From positions 186,001-250,000 of the forward strand of contig JAVHKY010000074.1 in assembly GCA_035079385.1 (NCBI GenBank): a DNA stretch of 64,000 nt, in the 5' to 3' direction. The notes under the pieces were generated by a model that ran no database searches, had not been told where the DNA came from, and was given only the letters and a program-made list of their open reading frames with translations. The stretch's first letter is position 1. Each line of letters starts with the position of its first letter. Position numbers and translations under genes: made by a program. This document shows positions 1 through 11,831 of the stretch, piece after piece. Source of the DNA: Aspidiotus rigidus (lineage: Eukaryota > Arthropoda > Insecta > Hemiptera > Diaspididae).

Positions 1-372
1 TTAGTATCGATAGGTAAGTAAATATTACGATGCAATCTAGTTACTCTAGATACATTCTAAAGTACGTGTGGATTCTGCAGCATTTTCTCCGGTACCTGGA
101 AATCGGTAATTTGAAAGACTGTCCATTAGACTTCCGTCCATTAAATGACGTTATACCTGATGGTTGCAGTTTTTGTCGACTTGGGATACTCTAACTTTGT
201 AAATTGGCGAGCTTTCTATTCTCAGTTCTAATTCAACTTCTGAAATAAGTAAAATTATGTAGTGTATGTCGGATCGGGGTTAGCTAGTTGGTGGAAGACA
301 TAGGATTTTTAGTCGGATTAAATTACATTAATTTCTTTTGTGTTAGTGCTCTCCTGTCATTGGCCTATCGGC
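1..372. other. No gene seen; flank of first MITE
   Basis: AT-rich DNA with no convincing coding frame. Its last nine bases (364-372) are the left copy of a target-site duplication belonging to the neighbouring MITE. Confidence 0.5.
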
Positions 373-662
373 CAAGGTTATTTTAGGGAAGGTTAGCCGC
401 GATGCAACCCGCAATAATGAACCGACAACGACCATATGAATCTATACAAATTTAAACCAAAATATCTCGAGAAATATGGATTTTCTCGAAAAAGTCAAAA
501 GAACAAAATTTATTCTTCTTCAAATTTTCTTTCAGATGTGGTATCTTTCAGAATTTTTCTACCAAATTTTGAAATTACATTTTTTTCACCTATTTTTTGT
601 CTGTAGACCCAGTGTTGCGCCTGGCAGAGTGGGCTAACCTTCCCTAAAAATTAATAACCTTG
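373..662. mobile_element. MITE with ~25-bp inverted repeats and 9-bp TSD
   Basis: This 290-bp element starts CAAGGTTATTTTAGGGAAGG and ends with the reverse complement of nearly the same sequence; a few extra bases after GGTTATT distinguish the right arm. The flanks carry an identical 9-bp duplication, CCTATCGGC, at 364-372 and 663-671. It contains no coding capacity. A 9-bp duplication suits a MULE-type parent, but an 8-bp reading would suit hAT, so the superfamily is left open. The duplication is perfect, so the insertion is probably not very old. Confidence 0.8.
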
Positions 663-671
663 CCTATCGGC

Positions 672-1697
672 TGTTGGGGATCATTGTGAGTGCTTAATAC
701 CGTCATTTTTGAAGAATGCGATGAAAATGAATCGTGAAAATATCCTTGATTGAAGCGAGTGAGTCTGATAAGTTCGAAAGGAACTATCGGAAGAAGCTCT
801 ACCGTGGATGTGTGCCGAGCTTACGTTAATGGATCCCGAGAAAATATCGCTTTATTTTTGCGTCGCTCGTTTACAAGTTCCGAGGTCAGAAATTCACGTA
901 GCCATATTCAAAAGTGCATGAAATAGTATATAGTGGCAAACTGTGAATTTTAAGAAAAAGTAGCTGCTATTATAGAAACATGAAAATTGATATGGTGGGC
1001 AATGATATCAAAAGAAAATTTTAGAGATGTGGAGCCGCTGAAAATTCTCCATAGGTGGGGTGGAGGGTCGATTTTTGTGGTTCCGTCCTCCTCTGTAAAA
1101 GTGGGGTGAGCAATTTCGACGTTATTGGAGTCGATTTTACATATTTTTACCCTCCTAATTACGAGTATGTATAATTTTTGTCAAGATCCGACCACGAGAA
1201 GTGCCCCAAATTTCAGATTGAAAACTTCCATATTTTCCGAGTTTTGCGAAAAATACGTAAAAATAGCGGTTTTTCATCCCTAGACCAAGTACATTGTTCA
1301 AAATTAAATTTTCAGTGTAATATTCGTTTGAATGTGAGATCACCCGTTTTTTGTATATTTTTATCTTTGTACATAATATAAGGAATTTTGAAGCATCAAA
1401 AATTGCAGATATGGTGACTCGAAAATTCAAACAATGAAACTATACGTCATTTAGCTTTCCGCTCCACCTTGGTTGGCACTTAAGGAGGTTCAATTGTAAA
1501 TCTTCCCAAGTACACGAATATTAAAAAAGTACAAATATAAGTTCAAATCTTCAAATGTAAATCCTTTTAAGTGTACGAATATGGAAAAATACGAATGTAA
1601 TTTTCAAACATACCTCACTCTTGTAAAATAGAAATAATTTCGAGCTATGATTCCGGAATTGGTGCAGTTTGCGTGGCAAATTTTGCAGAGGGTATTA
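672..1697. other. No gene seen
   Basis: About 1 kb without a frame that looks coding. Two short open frames around 1155-1430 overlap on opposite strands and have no recognisable motif. Confidence 0.45.
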
Positions 1698-1705
1698 TGA
1701 TAGAG

Positions 1706-2525
1706 CAGGCATGGGCAACCTTTTTCACATCGCGGGCCGCATTCATGAGAATTTGTAACTTTTCATGATCTGGCGGGCCGCACATCAAGAAATTCTCGTT
1801 GTTAGAATCAAAAAATGTAAAATTTTACATGAATTATTTCCAATATTTTTGGATAAATTTAGTATACAAAAAAACGTGAGCTGATTATTTATTGGTTACT
1901 AGATGAGAAACTTAAGCTCATCAAAATTGGGGGTCAGGTGAGTATGTTGCAAACGCATCAAAACAGTCAAATGCTAGAATGGTTGAGAACCCTTTTGTCG
2001 TTGGGGCAATGGATGTGCCTGAAGAGTACCAAATAGAACTAATAGATCTGAAAGGCGATTTTTCTCTGCTCACGTTGTTTTCAGAGACCCCTTCGCGAGA
2101 ATTTTATAAAATTATACCTAGTATTAAATATATTTCAACGTAAGACCCTTTGCTTTCTTTGGGTCTACATTTGTATGTGAAAATATTTTTTCGCTCATGA
2201 AAAATACAAAAACTCCGGAAAGAAGCAAGCTGAATGATGAGCATTTGACTGCTTTGATGCGTTTGCAGCATACCTACTCACTTGACCCCCAATTTTGATG
2301 AGATTGCCTACGAATTGCAAAGACAAGTTTCTCACTACTAACTAATAAATAATCAGTTCACGTTTGTCTGTATACTAAATGTATCCAAAAATATTGGAAA
2401 TAATTCGTGTAAAATTTTACATTTTTTGATTCGAACAACGAAAATTTCTTCATTTTTTTGTATTTTGGTATTCGTATCGCGGGCCACAGAAAAAGCTTCC
2501 GCGGGCCGCGGGTTGCCCATGTCTG
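1706..2525 (+). mobile_element. Foldback hAT element with 8-bp TSD
   Basis: The element begins CAGGCATGGGCAACC and ends GGTTGCCCATGTCTG, typical hAT-type termini of the CAGNxxTGGGCAA kind with GC-rich GCGGGCCGC blocks just inside. It is flanked by a perfect 8-bp duplication, TGATAGAG, at 1698-1705 and 2526-2533. The two arms, about 1706-1990 and 2245-2525, are inverted copies of each other over some 280 bp. This is far longer than a normal hAT terminal repeat and includes transposase-tail coding sequence. It therefore looks like an inverted duplication of one transposon end around a short centre. Confidence 0.85.
1975..2290 (+). pseudogene. hAT transposase C-terminal remnant
   Basis: In the centre of the foldback element the plus strand reads NPFVVGAMDVPEEYQIELID and then, after a frame change near 2140, a stretch containing FGSTFVCEN-like residues, FSLMKN and LNDEHLTALMRL. 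These resemble the C-terminal dimerisation region of hAT transposases of the GTF2IRD2/ZBED5-related type (FG-S-Y-CE--FS-MK-----R--L-DEHL). At least one frameshift breaks it, and the N-terminal zinc finger and most of the RNase H-like core are absent. It is not functional. Confidence 0.6.
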
Positions 2526-2533
2526 TGATAGAG

Positions 2534-5500
2534 ACTGTTCTTGGCTCAACCACATCCATTTGTTGGAACATCCTTGACGGCATTGGCAAGGAATAAACTC
2601 TCATAATATTTCATCAATTTTTGTTCATACCGTTAATTTCCATCCCCAGTCATCGATTTTTGGTTGCTCGATTTGACTTTCAAGTGTTCCCTAAAGAAAA
2701 CCACTTTGATATGTACTTCGAAGAATGTGCATTAATGAAGCATCGTGTGTTGATGGGGGGTTCTCCACTCTAGTTAAACCTGTAATAATTGATTTTTTCC
2801 GAGATTTGTTTACTTTCGTCTCTTTACTTACTACGACAGTAACAAATTATGACAAATCTCTCCAATAATGAAACGATGCGATGTGAAATTTTTATTTTTC
2901 GAGGTTTTGACATCCACAGGAATAAAAAATTTTCTCTTGAAAAATTTCACGGTACGAGATTGTGTCTGAAACAATGATACGAGTAGTATAACGTAATTAT
3001 GGAAAGTGCTGGTTCATGATTATAGTACGAATACCATATTGTCTCTCACTTTTATTGACCCTTATATAGGACTTCTTTCATTCCTCTATGGAATCGCGAA
3101 ATATGGGTATTTAACCCTTTGTCACTCTTCGACGTCCCGAGACAAAATGTATGGACTTGGTCGTTCAGCAGTTATAGACTGCCAATTACGGACTTGCATT
3201 TTGAACATGCGTTCTTTATTTTAGACATAAGTGAGAATTGTGATTACAAGTGTAACGAATAAAAATTAGGACGAAAGATTGATATTAATACTTACGACAC
3301 TTCCCACGCCGTTCATTTGTTCTTGCCTATGCAACTGTGATTATAAAGTTGCCACGTAAACCATAAGCACATCTCATTATTGTTCCAAGTATAAATAATT
3401 ATACTACACTCTTCCAATGTGTGTCATTTTCGTCATGATATAAGGCTGATGACACCAGCCGCAAAATCAATGATTTGAAATACTTGATTATGTGTGGATC
3501 ACTTTTTCGCAATTTGTGCTCTCTTCTGTTAGTTCTCAAAGCTTCTTCTATCATATACGTTCTCGTCTCTATCACATTGCTAATACAGGAACTGCACCTT
3601 AATTGCTCAAGAAGTAATTACTATCACCAACTTAATTTTTTTGTTCAAAACCCAACATACGAGTTGTTTGGAATAAAGAGGTTAATATTTTCCAACATAT
3701 CCGCGTATGTCAAGATGCCTGCCCTTATGAAGTGGGCGTACGCAATTTGCGGATCTTGGTTTAGGTTTTCGTAGGATCCCAGCAAGAAATTCGGCTGGAT
3801 TGTTAAAAATTCGGTTCCAAGGAAATAACTTGAAAGTGATACGAGATTGCTGTTAGCAAGGTGTAGAATATCATTGCTAGGTCCCACAGTACTAAGCTTA
3901 CATGCGTAACAACCGGGGAGAGGGGCGTACATACTACCTCTGTAGTCAACTTTAAAGTAGGACCAAGTACAGATTGAAATTGGATCGCCGATTATAAAGT
4001 CGGGTCATCACAATCGCGATCCATGATCGATTTTGTTCTCCCACTTTTTGGTCTGCTCACCCCGCATTGTCTACTAATGATGCAACAAACGGATTTCGAC
4101 GTCTGTCTTGTATTGCGTATTATTGTCATTACAACTTCCATAGTTTTCATTATTCGACTACAAATCATCTTTCTCAAGTAGAATCGAATGGAGCCCCTGG
4201 CCAACTGATATTAGATACATTATAGGTAAAAGGACTTCTATTCGAGTATGTATGAAAATTTTTTAATTAATTCTGTCGAGACGTGTTTACGTTTCTACTC
4301 AATTTTCATGCGGCGAACTTAATGAATTCTAATATTGTATCTTACTAATTCTCTTCTAGTTATGCATGAGACAATGAAATCGTCGAGACAAAATGATACT
4401 TTTTTTTTCTTATCTACATTTTATTCGTGATGGGAACAAAAATGAACGTTTCTTCGTAGAAATTTTAATTACATTCTCGTCTACGCATCTTCGCGAGAGG
4501 AAAAGTTTCCATATTTGATATTAAGATCGCGAATTATATCGGATCATAACCATAGAGAACACCCTTATTTGGAATTCCGAACGTTATTCTGTGAACTCGA
4601 AGAAAAACACTTAATTATAACTTCCATCGGATGACTGTGTCCCCGTTGAGAAAGAATTCGTGGAACGTTCTTCAACAATGCACTCTATAGGAGTAATTTC
4701 ACGAGGAAATCCTTGATTATCTTTTCTTCCAAGAAATATAAACGTGATGTCTGCAATACCTACCAATAATAGAAATCGAATTGCAAAATACGAGTGGTCG
4801 GTAGGCGCTTGCCGCGAAGATTGCGAGTATTTTGACCATTAAATGACCACGAAGATTGGCTTAGTGAAATGCTATTCCATGTACGGGGATTATGAGCGTT
4901 AAATCTCTTAGTGTATATGTATTAGTTCGGTCATTACACAGTTTAGTGAAGTTTGATAATATCCGGGTAATGGGGTGTGGAAGAACAACAAAATTCTAAA
5001 ACGCTTATATTATGATCGTCTTGCGTCGTCATTCTCGTCGAAACGTAAGCGTTGTGGATAATTTCACCTTCATTCATACAATTGGGTTATCGATACGCTC
5101 GGAGCTTACGTCATGTCGGACATTTCCGTGTACAAACATTGTACATAGTTTAATACTGTGCAATTCAGCGAACGCCGAGTCCCTCGAACTCCCAAGAGGT
5201 GTTCGTCGAGAATTTTCGCGGAAAATGAACGAATATTCATTTTTTACGAATGTTCGAAGTATGTATGGTTCGGATTGCTCGCTCGAATTGCATAAAAGCT
5301 GCGAACAACTTCGTGAAAGTACGTTGTACGTATACGATTTCAGACTTTCTTGTACACTGGAAACGCATTAAGTGAATGAATTTTTCCGATATAATTCGAT
5401 GTACGAATGAAACCATATAATAAAAGTTTATGAACTTGCAAAATTTCTGGTATAAGAGTATTTACATCGTTTGAAGATTCAGCAATAAGAAGATCGAAAA

Positions 5501-7375
5501 AAAAGTGGATATTGAAAACTTTCGTCCGCGAAGTTTTTCGGTATTGCCCTTTTCCCGAAGCGCTCCTACTAGCGTTAATCACTTTTCTCCAGTTACGATT
5601 CCGCGGGTAAACCTTCGGATAAGGCGCAGTATTGTGACAAGAACCGAATGAGAAAGTGGAAAAGATGAAAAAAAAGTTGAAAGCGAATTATTCACTACAT
5701 GGTATTCTTCGATACAAGAAGAAACATGAATTTTTTCCAAGTTTTATTTTAGAAACTTGGGTAAAACCAAAACTTTTCGATAGCTGTGTAATTGAAGTAA
5801 GGTATACACTTTTTAAAACATGAAAAAAGTGTTTTCTTTTTTTTTTTTTCATGTAAAAGTTGGTAGTACGACAACATTCACTTTTAATCCAACTTCTTAT
5901 TCAAAATGCTCATGTATTATCGTCACGGACATTAGACTGGTGGTACTTGGGACTTTTGTAGAGAGAGAGATATTGATCTTTGAATGCTGAGATGTGGTCA
6001 CTTTGTTCGAATTTGAACTTGTGTGTGTGAGAGTGAGTGAGACAGCACTCGATAACGATTCCGTTTACAAAGTATTATATGTGTACGGAATCGGTTTACT
6101 CTTGCTAACATATCGTCTATCCTTCCTTCTCCTTGTCTATCTCGTGTTTCCTATACATTCTGACTATCCGCTACCTATCCTCTTTTTCTCGTTATCTACG
6201 TGCGAGCCGATCAGAGCGTATCGTGGCTCGAACGTGGATAATTCAGTCGTTATCGAAGTATTGTGTTTTATGCATGTTACCGGTTCAGCTTTCGAAATGA
6301 ATTTTCGACTACAGCGAAAACTTGACGAAAACGTGACCGGCAAATTTTTATCATCGAAAATTTATACGTTTTCCACTGCTTGACCGGGTGGATCTTGTAT
6401 GTGAGGGGTAGCCGTTTCGAGACTCCCCGTGGATGGTGCTGAGAGCGTAAATAGCTGTTCAAATTTGGAGTATGAAAAATCAAGTCTAAGGAAGTCGCTC
6501 GCCAGGGTCACGTCCTACCGTTGATTGCGTGAGGCTCAATCCGGAGACTTATGGTGACGTCGTGCACACCCCTTCGCCACTGTATGCGTGCTGTCCTTCT
6601 TTGGAATTTTGGAGAAATACAACTAGACTGGACGGGTGTATGACGGTTTACAGGCTCGACATTCTCGTTTGTATCATTATCAAGGATCAATTATGCAGTA
6701 TTATCTTGGTAACGTACACAATTTTACTTTATCTTGCAACGTAGTGAAAACTTTCATTGTGTTGAACATCTTCTTTGTGCCTCCCTCTATATTGATCTGT
6801 AGAGCGTCAGGGTGTCGTATAACTTTCCACTACTCTGAAATTTGTCTCCCCTTTTAAAGACTGTATGTGTGTGGTGTTTTCTGACGTTTATCTTGTTGCG
6901 TCTGTGTCATTTTCTACTCTGTCCAATCATGAGCCATTCTGGCAGTTATCGCGAAACGTAGGAAGTCATCTTGTCCACGATAGGTATGTTCATGATCAGT
7001 CTTGGACTGTCGAATTTTCTTTTCAGTTGGTCGCTTTCCTTTTGACATGTTTCATATCTTTTATCTTACCGTACCCCTATTTGAAAATTCGCGAGTACAC
7101 CCCTTCCCCCCCCCGCCGAGCCGCGCGTGCGCGTTCCAATCTATACTCGCTTCTTTTTAGAAAGTTAGACAAGTCTGTAAGATTTGCAGTGGGCCTATTA
7201 TAGTATTTAGATGCATAGTACGCGTAAATATTTCTCGATTAACCAGCCGACCTTTGGAGGGTGTGATTTTCCCATTCTCCGTTGGGTCCGTAAGTGAGTA
7301 GACGAAAACGAGTATATTTTACCATACAAAGAGTGTGTCGATTCAACTTTGAAGCTCATCGTAAACCAACTGTCT
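2534..7375. other. 4.8 kb with no supported gene
   Basis: AT-rich DNA with many short open frames (for example 5012-5371 and 6865-7203). Their composition is low-complexity or hydrophobic, and none shows a family motif, exon signals or a homologue in this window. There is a poly-T run near 5829. Positions 7041-7110 hold one copy of a dispersed repeat listed separately. I see nothing else. Confidence 0.4.
7041..7110 (+). repeat. Dispersed repeat copy 1 (TTTGACATGTTTCAT family)
   Basis: It begins TTTGACATGTTTCATATC, followed by CCGTACCCCTATTTGAAAAT and then a C-rich stretch. Related copies lie at about 35470 and 63033. Confidence 0.6.
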
Positions 7376-7382
7376 TGAATTA

Positions 7383-7425
<43 letters not shown>

Positions 7426-7449
7426 CGGTTCAAAAGTCATCATTATTTT

Positions 7450-7727
7450 TTTAATTAATTAATTAATTTATTTAAATTTAAACATTACATTTAGTCATGA
7501 GAGTTGGATGGGTTTTACCATGGTTTTTCCCCACCCCTCTCATGACGAGTTCGAAATACACTGTATAACTATACTTAACTCTACCTATTGAAAGAGGGTA
7601 TGACTTCTGTTTTTATTTAATTTTACTTATTTTATTATCTTATCTATTTATTAATTTAATTTAATTTTATTTATTTATTTATTTTTATTTTATTTTTTAT
7701 TTTATTTTATTTATTTATTTATTTTTA

Positions 7728-7785
<58 letters not shown>

Positions 7786-7809
7786 TTTTTCCTTCCTTCT
7801 CCTCTCAGT
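7450..7809 (-). repeat. LINE 3' UTR with ATT microsatellite
   Basis: This is the 3' untranslated region of the LINE between the ORF2 stop at 7810 and the poly(A) tail. It contains a long AT-rich tract (7610-7720) and an uninterrupted TTA/ATT trinucleotide run at about 7733-7787. A short complex segment at 7490-7590 carries two related CATGA blocks in inverted arrangement. Confidence 0.65.
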
Positions 7810-8276
7810 CTATTTGATTTCTTTTTTGGTTTTTAATATCTTTCTTATATATCCATCCAATTTTTGGTGGCATTCCCCGTTCTGCAGGCACTGTCCCAAT
7901 TCCTGTGTAGTTATTTTAGCATCCCCCCTGATACGATCAAAATTTTTGCATTTTATAAAGGTGTGATCCGGATCATCATCAGAATTTAAGCATTCCCTGC
8001 ATTGACTATCATTTATAATATTGAAATTTTTGAGGTACGTTGCAAAATTCCCATGTCCCGTCAAATACTGTGTTAAAAAATAATTTGATTTCAATTTCTT
8101 GTTTTCAAGTCTTATCCCTATGTCTGGAATCAATTTAGCCGTTCTCCTACCTGTCGTTTCTTTTTCATATTGCTCCTGCCAATTTTTAATTGTATCTAAT
8201 CTTATTGTTTTTATGCTTTCTACCATTTCTTTTTTCGTTATTTTATTTTCTTTGAATTTAATTTTTAATGTTTTTA
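7810..8276 (-). pseudogene. LINE ORF2, C-terminal piece
   Basis: This is the last ~155 residues of the R1-clade polyprotein. It includes the C-terminal zinc-binding motif C-x2-C-x7-H-x4-C (residues CREC...DHTFIKC) preceded by a YFLTQYLTGHGNF segment, which is characteristic of R1/Jockey ORF2 tails. The frame is open from the TA at 8275-8276 to the stop at 7810. The intact ORF2 spans 4022 bp minus the 911 bp added by the Tigger insertion, giving 3111 bp or exactly 1037 codons, so the two pieces were one frame before insertion. Confidence 0.85.
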
Positions 8277-8355
8277 CAGTAAAACCTGTCTATAACGGAA
8301 TCGCACGGGACCAAACTTTTTTTCCGCTATGAGCAGGTTTCCGTTAAACCCAGGT

Positions 8356-8386
<31 letters not shown>

Positions 8387-9185
8387 TTAGTAGAATGTAA
8401 TGTGTGAACAGTACATATCTGTACATATACATATTGAAATTTAATTACATGATATCATCGCGGTGATTTGAAGAGTGAAAATAATGAGTAATCTTTTTTT
8501 GTTGTGACAAATTGATTCCCAAAACAATATCTTTTTCGATAATGTTTTGGGAAACCTGTAAAGCATCATGCAGCTCATTATTTCCTTTACTTAATGAAAA
8601 ATTGTTAAGTCGCTTCATTAATTCCAAAGCTTCCGTATAGGTCATCGTAGATGTTGCATCTGGTACTTCGTTCAATTCATCCTCTGCTGTTTCTTCTGTT
8701 TCGCTTTCAGCTTCATCAGTATCGCGCAGTGACGAAATAAGTGAGGTGACGTCTCTCGTTTCACACGTTTCCAAATTTTCATCAAATGTAATGAAGTCTT
8801 CGAATGTAGCTGCATCATAACCAATGGGGATTTCATCCTCATTCAGAAGTACAGTTTCATCGTCAGTCTCAGAGACTGAGGCACTTTGAACAGAAAAGCC
8901 AGCTTTTGAAAAACATTTTTGAACAGTTTCCGATGGTATGTCTGTTTCATCATTACTAAGGAGCAGTATCAAAATCATGATGGGTACATATTTTTTGTAC
9001 GCTATACGCAGGTTAAATAAATTTGTTGGTCTAGTTTCACCTTTCCGTTTCCGCGTTAGACAGTTTCCGTTAAACTCAGGTTTCAAATACACATAAGCCC
9101 TATACTGTACGCCGGGACCAAGAAATTTTTCCGTAACAGACAGTTTTCCGCTATTTACAGGGTCCGTTATGGACAGGTTTTACTG
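8277..9185 (-). mobile_element. Tigger/pogo-like DNA transposon, internally deleted
   Basis: A 909-bp element with terminal inverted repeats CAGTAAAACCTGTCYATAAC at both ends (one mismatch in at least 22 bp), flanked by TA at 8275-8276 and 9186-9187. TA duplications and a CAGT start fit the pogo/Tigger group of Tc1/mariner elements. Subterminal blocks repeat the words CCGTTA and CAGGTTT near both ends. A poly-A run at 8359-8386 lies inside the left end. It carries only the tail of a transposase and must have moved using enzyme supplied elsewhere. It is nested in LINE ORF2. Confidence 0.85.
8445..9092 (-). pseudogene. Tigger-like transposase C-terminal fragment
   Basis: An open frame of 215 residues inside the Tigger-like element. 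Residues ~55-75 (ETVQKCFSKAGF) match the tail region of Tigger/jerky transposases, where a T-x2-NCF-KAGF block follows the DDE core. An acidic Glu/Asp-rich linker comes next, then a QQKKITHYF end, also usual in this family. The helix-turn-helix DNA-binding domains and the DDE_1 catalytic core are missing. The first ~40 residues come from subterminal repeat sequence read through from the right end. It is therefore a deletion derivative, not a working enzyme. Confidence 0.7.
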
Positions 9186-11831
9186 TATTTTGTTAGTTTG
9201 GCTTAATTGCAAATCAATTGGGGTTATTCCAGCTATAACGTGTGAGGCTGTATGAGATACTGTTCTGTATGCTGAAATTATTCCTATTAATACTGTCCTT
9301 TGGAGTGATTTTAGTTTCTTAATCTCAGTATTCCTAAGTTTCTCAAAATAAGCAAGGGAGCCATATTCTATTATTGAGCGAAAAAGTGCATTGTACAATA
9401 TTTCTCTTTTATATGTGTCCATACCAAAAGTGTTACCATATAAAGCCCGAATTTTATTATAATATTTTCTTAATTTGTTTGTAATGTATTCTACGTGTTT
9501 ATTAAAGTTTAGGTTTTGGTCGATGATTATTCCTAGATATTTCATTTCTGTATGGAATATTATTTTCTCCTGCCCCAACTTTATTTTTCCTTCCATTCTT
9601 TTTCGAAATTCGTATTTTTTATGTCTCCGAGATAGGAAAAGCATCTGTGTTTTATTCGGATTGAGTGTTAAGCCTAAGTATTCCAGTTTAAGTTTTATCA
9701 TTTCTATCTTATCATTTATTAATTGAGAGTCAGTCATTTTATTTATTCCCGCTATTATCAGCAGGTCATCGGCATAGCTCAAGAGTTTGAATTTTTTTGT
9801 TTCCTTTACTGCTTCATGTACTTCAGTCATTGCAATATTAAACAATGTTGGCGATAAGGCTGAGCCTTGTGGTACTCCCGAGGATAAAGCATGTTCTAAC
9901 TTTAGGTTATTATCTTTGTCAAAGAAACATATTTTTCTGTTTTCAAAGTAGCCCTGAATAATTTGTATTAATTGACTATTAATCTCCTTTTTCTCCATTG
10001 TTTCTAGTAATCTTGACCATTTGACCCAGTTGAAAGCCCCTGTAATATCAAAACTGACTAAAATTACATGTTTAAATATTTTTCTAAATTGGTCCAGCGT
10101 TTTAGTTAATTCAATCAAGGCTGTTTCTGTGGATCGCCCTTCTCTAAATCCATATTGTTGTTCATGAAAAATGCTAAGTTTTTCAATTTCTTGATTAATA
10201 TAATATTTTATTATTTTCTCATAAACTTTTCCAAGGGTGGGCAGTAAGGTTAATGGTCTATATGAGTTTATTTCAGCAGGATTCTTATTAGGTTTATTCA
10301 AGAGTTTTATTTTACCTAGTTTCCACGTTTCTGGGAAATAGTTTATGCTTAAAAGTTTCTGAAAAATTGTTTTGAAGATTTCTGGTGACTGTTTGTTAAT
10401 TATTTTGAGCATTTTATTAGAGATATCATCATGGCCATTAGCCTTCCTATTGTTTAGTTTTTTTATTATATTTTTTATTAGGAGCTCGTCAATTTCTATG
10501 TTATTTCCTTGTTCATTCTCATATTCTTTGAGGGGATCATTTATGTTTGGGAAAATATTTAGAAAAATTTCTTTGTACTTTTCTTTTTCTTCAGTGATAA
10601 TTTTATTACCAAGCTTGATGGGAGGGAATTCAAATTTCTTATATTTCTCCATTATAATTTTGTACGGTTTCCCCCAAACTGAGCTCTCGGTTATAAGATT
10701 CTTCCATATCTTATTTTTATTCTCTATTATTTCCTGCGTATACTGTGATTTCAAAATTTTCATTAATTCTATTAGACTCTCTAGGTACATGTTTTTTTTG
10801 GCTCTTTTATATTTGTATTTAAGTTTAGTTAGCTTTTTAATTAGTTTTTTCTGGGTTTCTAATCTATCATTCCACCATGTCTCATTTTTCCTTTCTATTA
10901 TCTCAACTAGACATTCTTTTCGCTTACTCTTAATTATTTCAGAGAATTCTATTAATTGGTTGTCTAGCTCTTTTATGTCCATACTGTTTTCAATTTTTTC
11001 CACTATTTCGTCAAAATCTGTTACTTCAATTATCCTTTCAAACTTTTCATAATTAATAGCCCATGTTTTGTTTTTTTCATGTTCAAAATTGCAAATATCT
11101 GTAATTTCAAAGTTTATTGATTTATGGTACGAAAGACTTTCATTTTTAATTTTAATGTTTTGAACCTGATTTTTAATCCTTTCATTGGTGATTATCAGAT
11201 CAATTACGCTAGATCCGTTTTTATTTTCAAATGTTTTAAAATTGTATGGATTTCTAACTGTTAGATTACTTGTCATTAAGAATTCTTCAAAGGCTTGGGC
11301 TCTTCTTTTATTGTAACTTATGCCGTTTAGTTTCTCATAAATAACTGATCTGGTATTGAAATCTCCTATCAAAATAATTTTTTCATTTTTCAGGTCTAGT
11401 ATTATGTATTCCTGTAAGTCTCTAATTCTCTTTTCTATAATTTCATTTAATTCATTAGGCGACCAATATATTGCAATGATTACTACTTCCTCTATTTTTA
11501 TAATTATGGTAGATTGGTTCTTTTGAATTTCAAACAAGTTGATGCAATTTTTGTAACAAATTGCTATATCACCCATTGTGATTGCTGAGTAAATATCAGT
11601 TCTTAGGCCAAGAAGTTTTTCATTTTTGTAGTTGGGTTCTGCCAGAATTATTAACTCATTTTTACAGTCTTTTAAAATTTCCAACTGTTGGGCCTTTTTT
11701 CTATCCATATTTAAATATTTAACCTTAATTTTATTTTTATCATCTTCTATTGTCTTATTGATTTTATTTAGGTTATTATTCGTAGTAGTTTTAGCTGGGT
11801 TAAATAAATTAGATCTAGTATTAGAAGTCAT
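9180..11831 (-). pseudogene. LINE ORF2: endonuclease + reverse transcriptase
   Basis: The main piece of the R1-clade ORF2, 883 residues up to a stop contributed by the nested Tigger end. The N-terminal ~230 residues are an APE-type endonuclease (AEPNY, YWSPNE, GDFNTRS, SSVIDLIITN), but the usual SDH triad reads SYH in LSYHKSINF. The reverse transcriptase follows at ~470-730: ANGHDDISNKML, NSYRPLTLLPTLGKVYEK, motif A FDITGAFNWV, motif B SGVPQGSALSPTLFN, motif C YADD and YLGIIID. The YRTVS...AGITPIDL block after the RT supports R1. The start ATG (11829-11831) overlaps the ORF1 stop by 11 nt in another frame. Apart from the Tigger insertion the frame is intact. Confidence 0.9.

Noticed and set aside
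10372..11052. 226-residue plus-strand frame inside the LINE
   Set aside because: It is the antisense shadow of the AT-rich RT gene; its Ile/Ser/Phe-rich composition mirrors the Lys/Asn/Glu-rich true frame.
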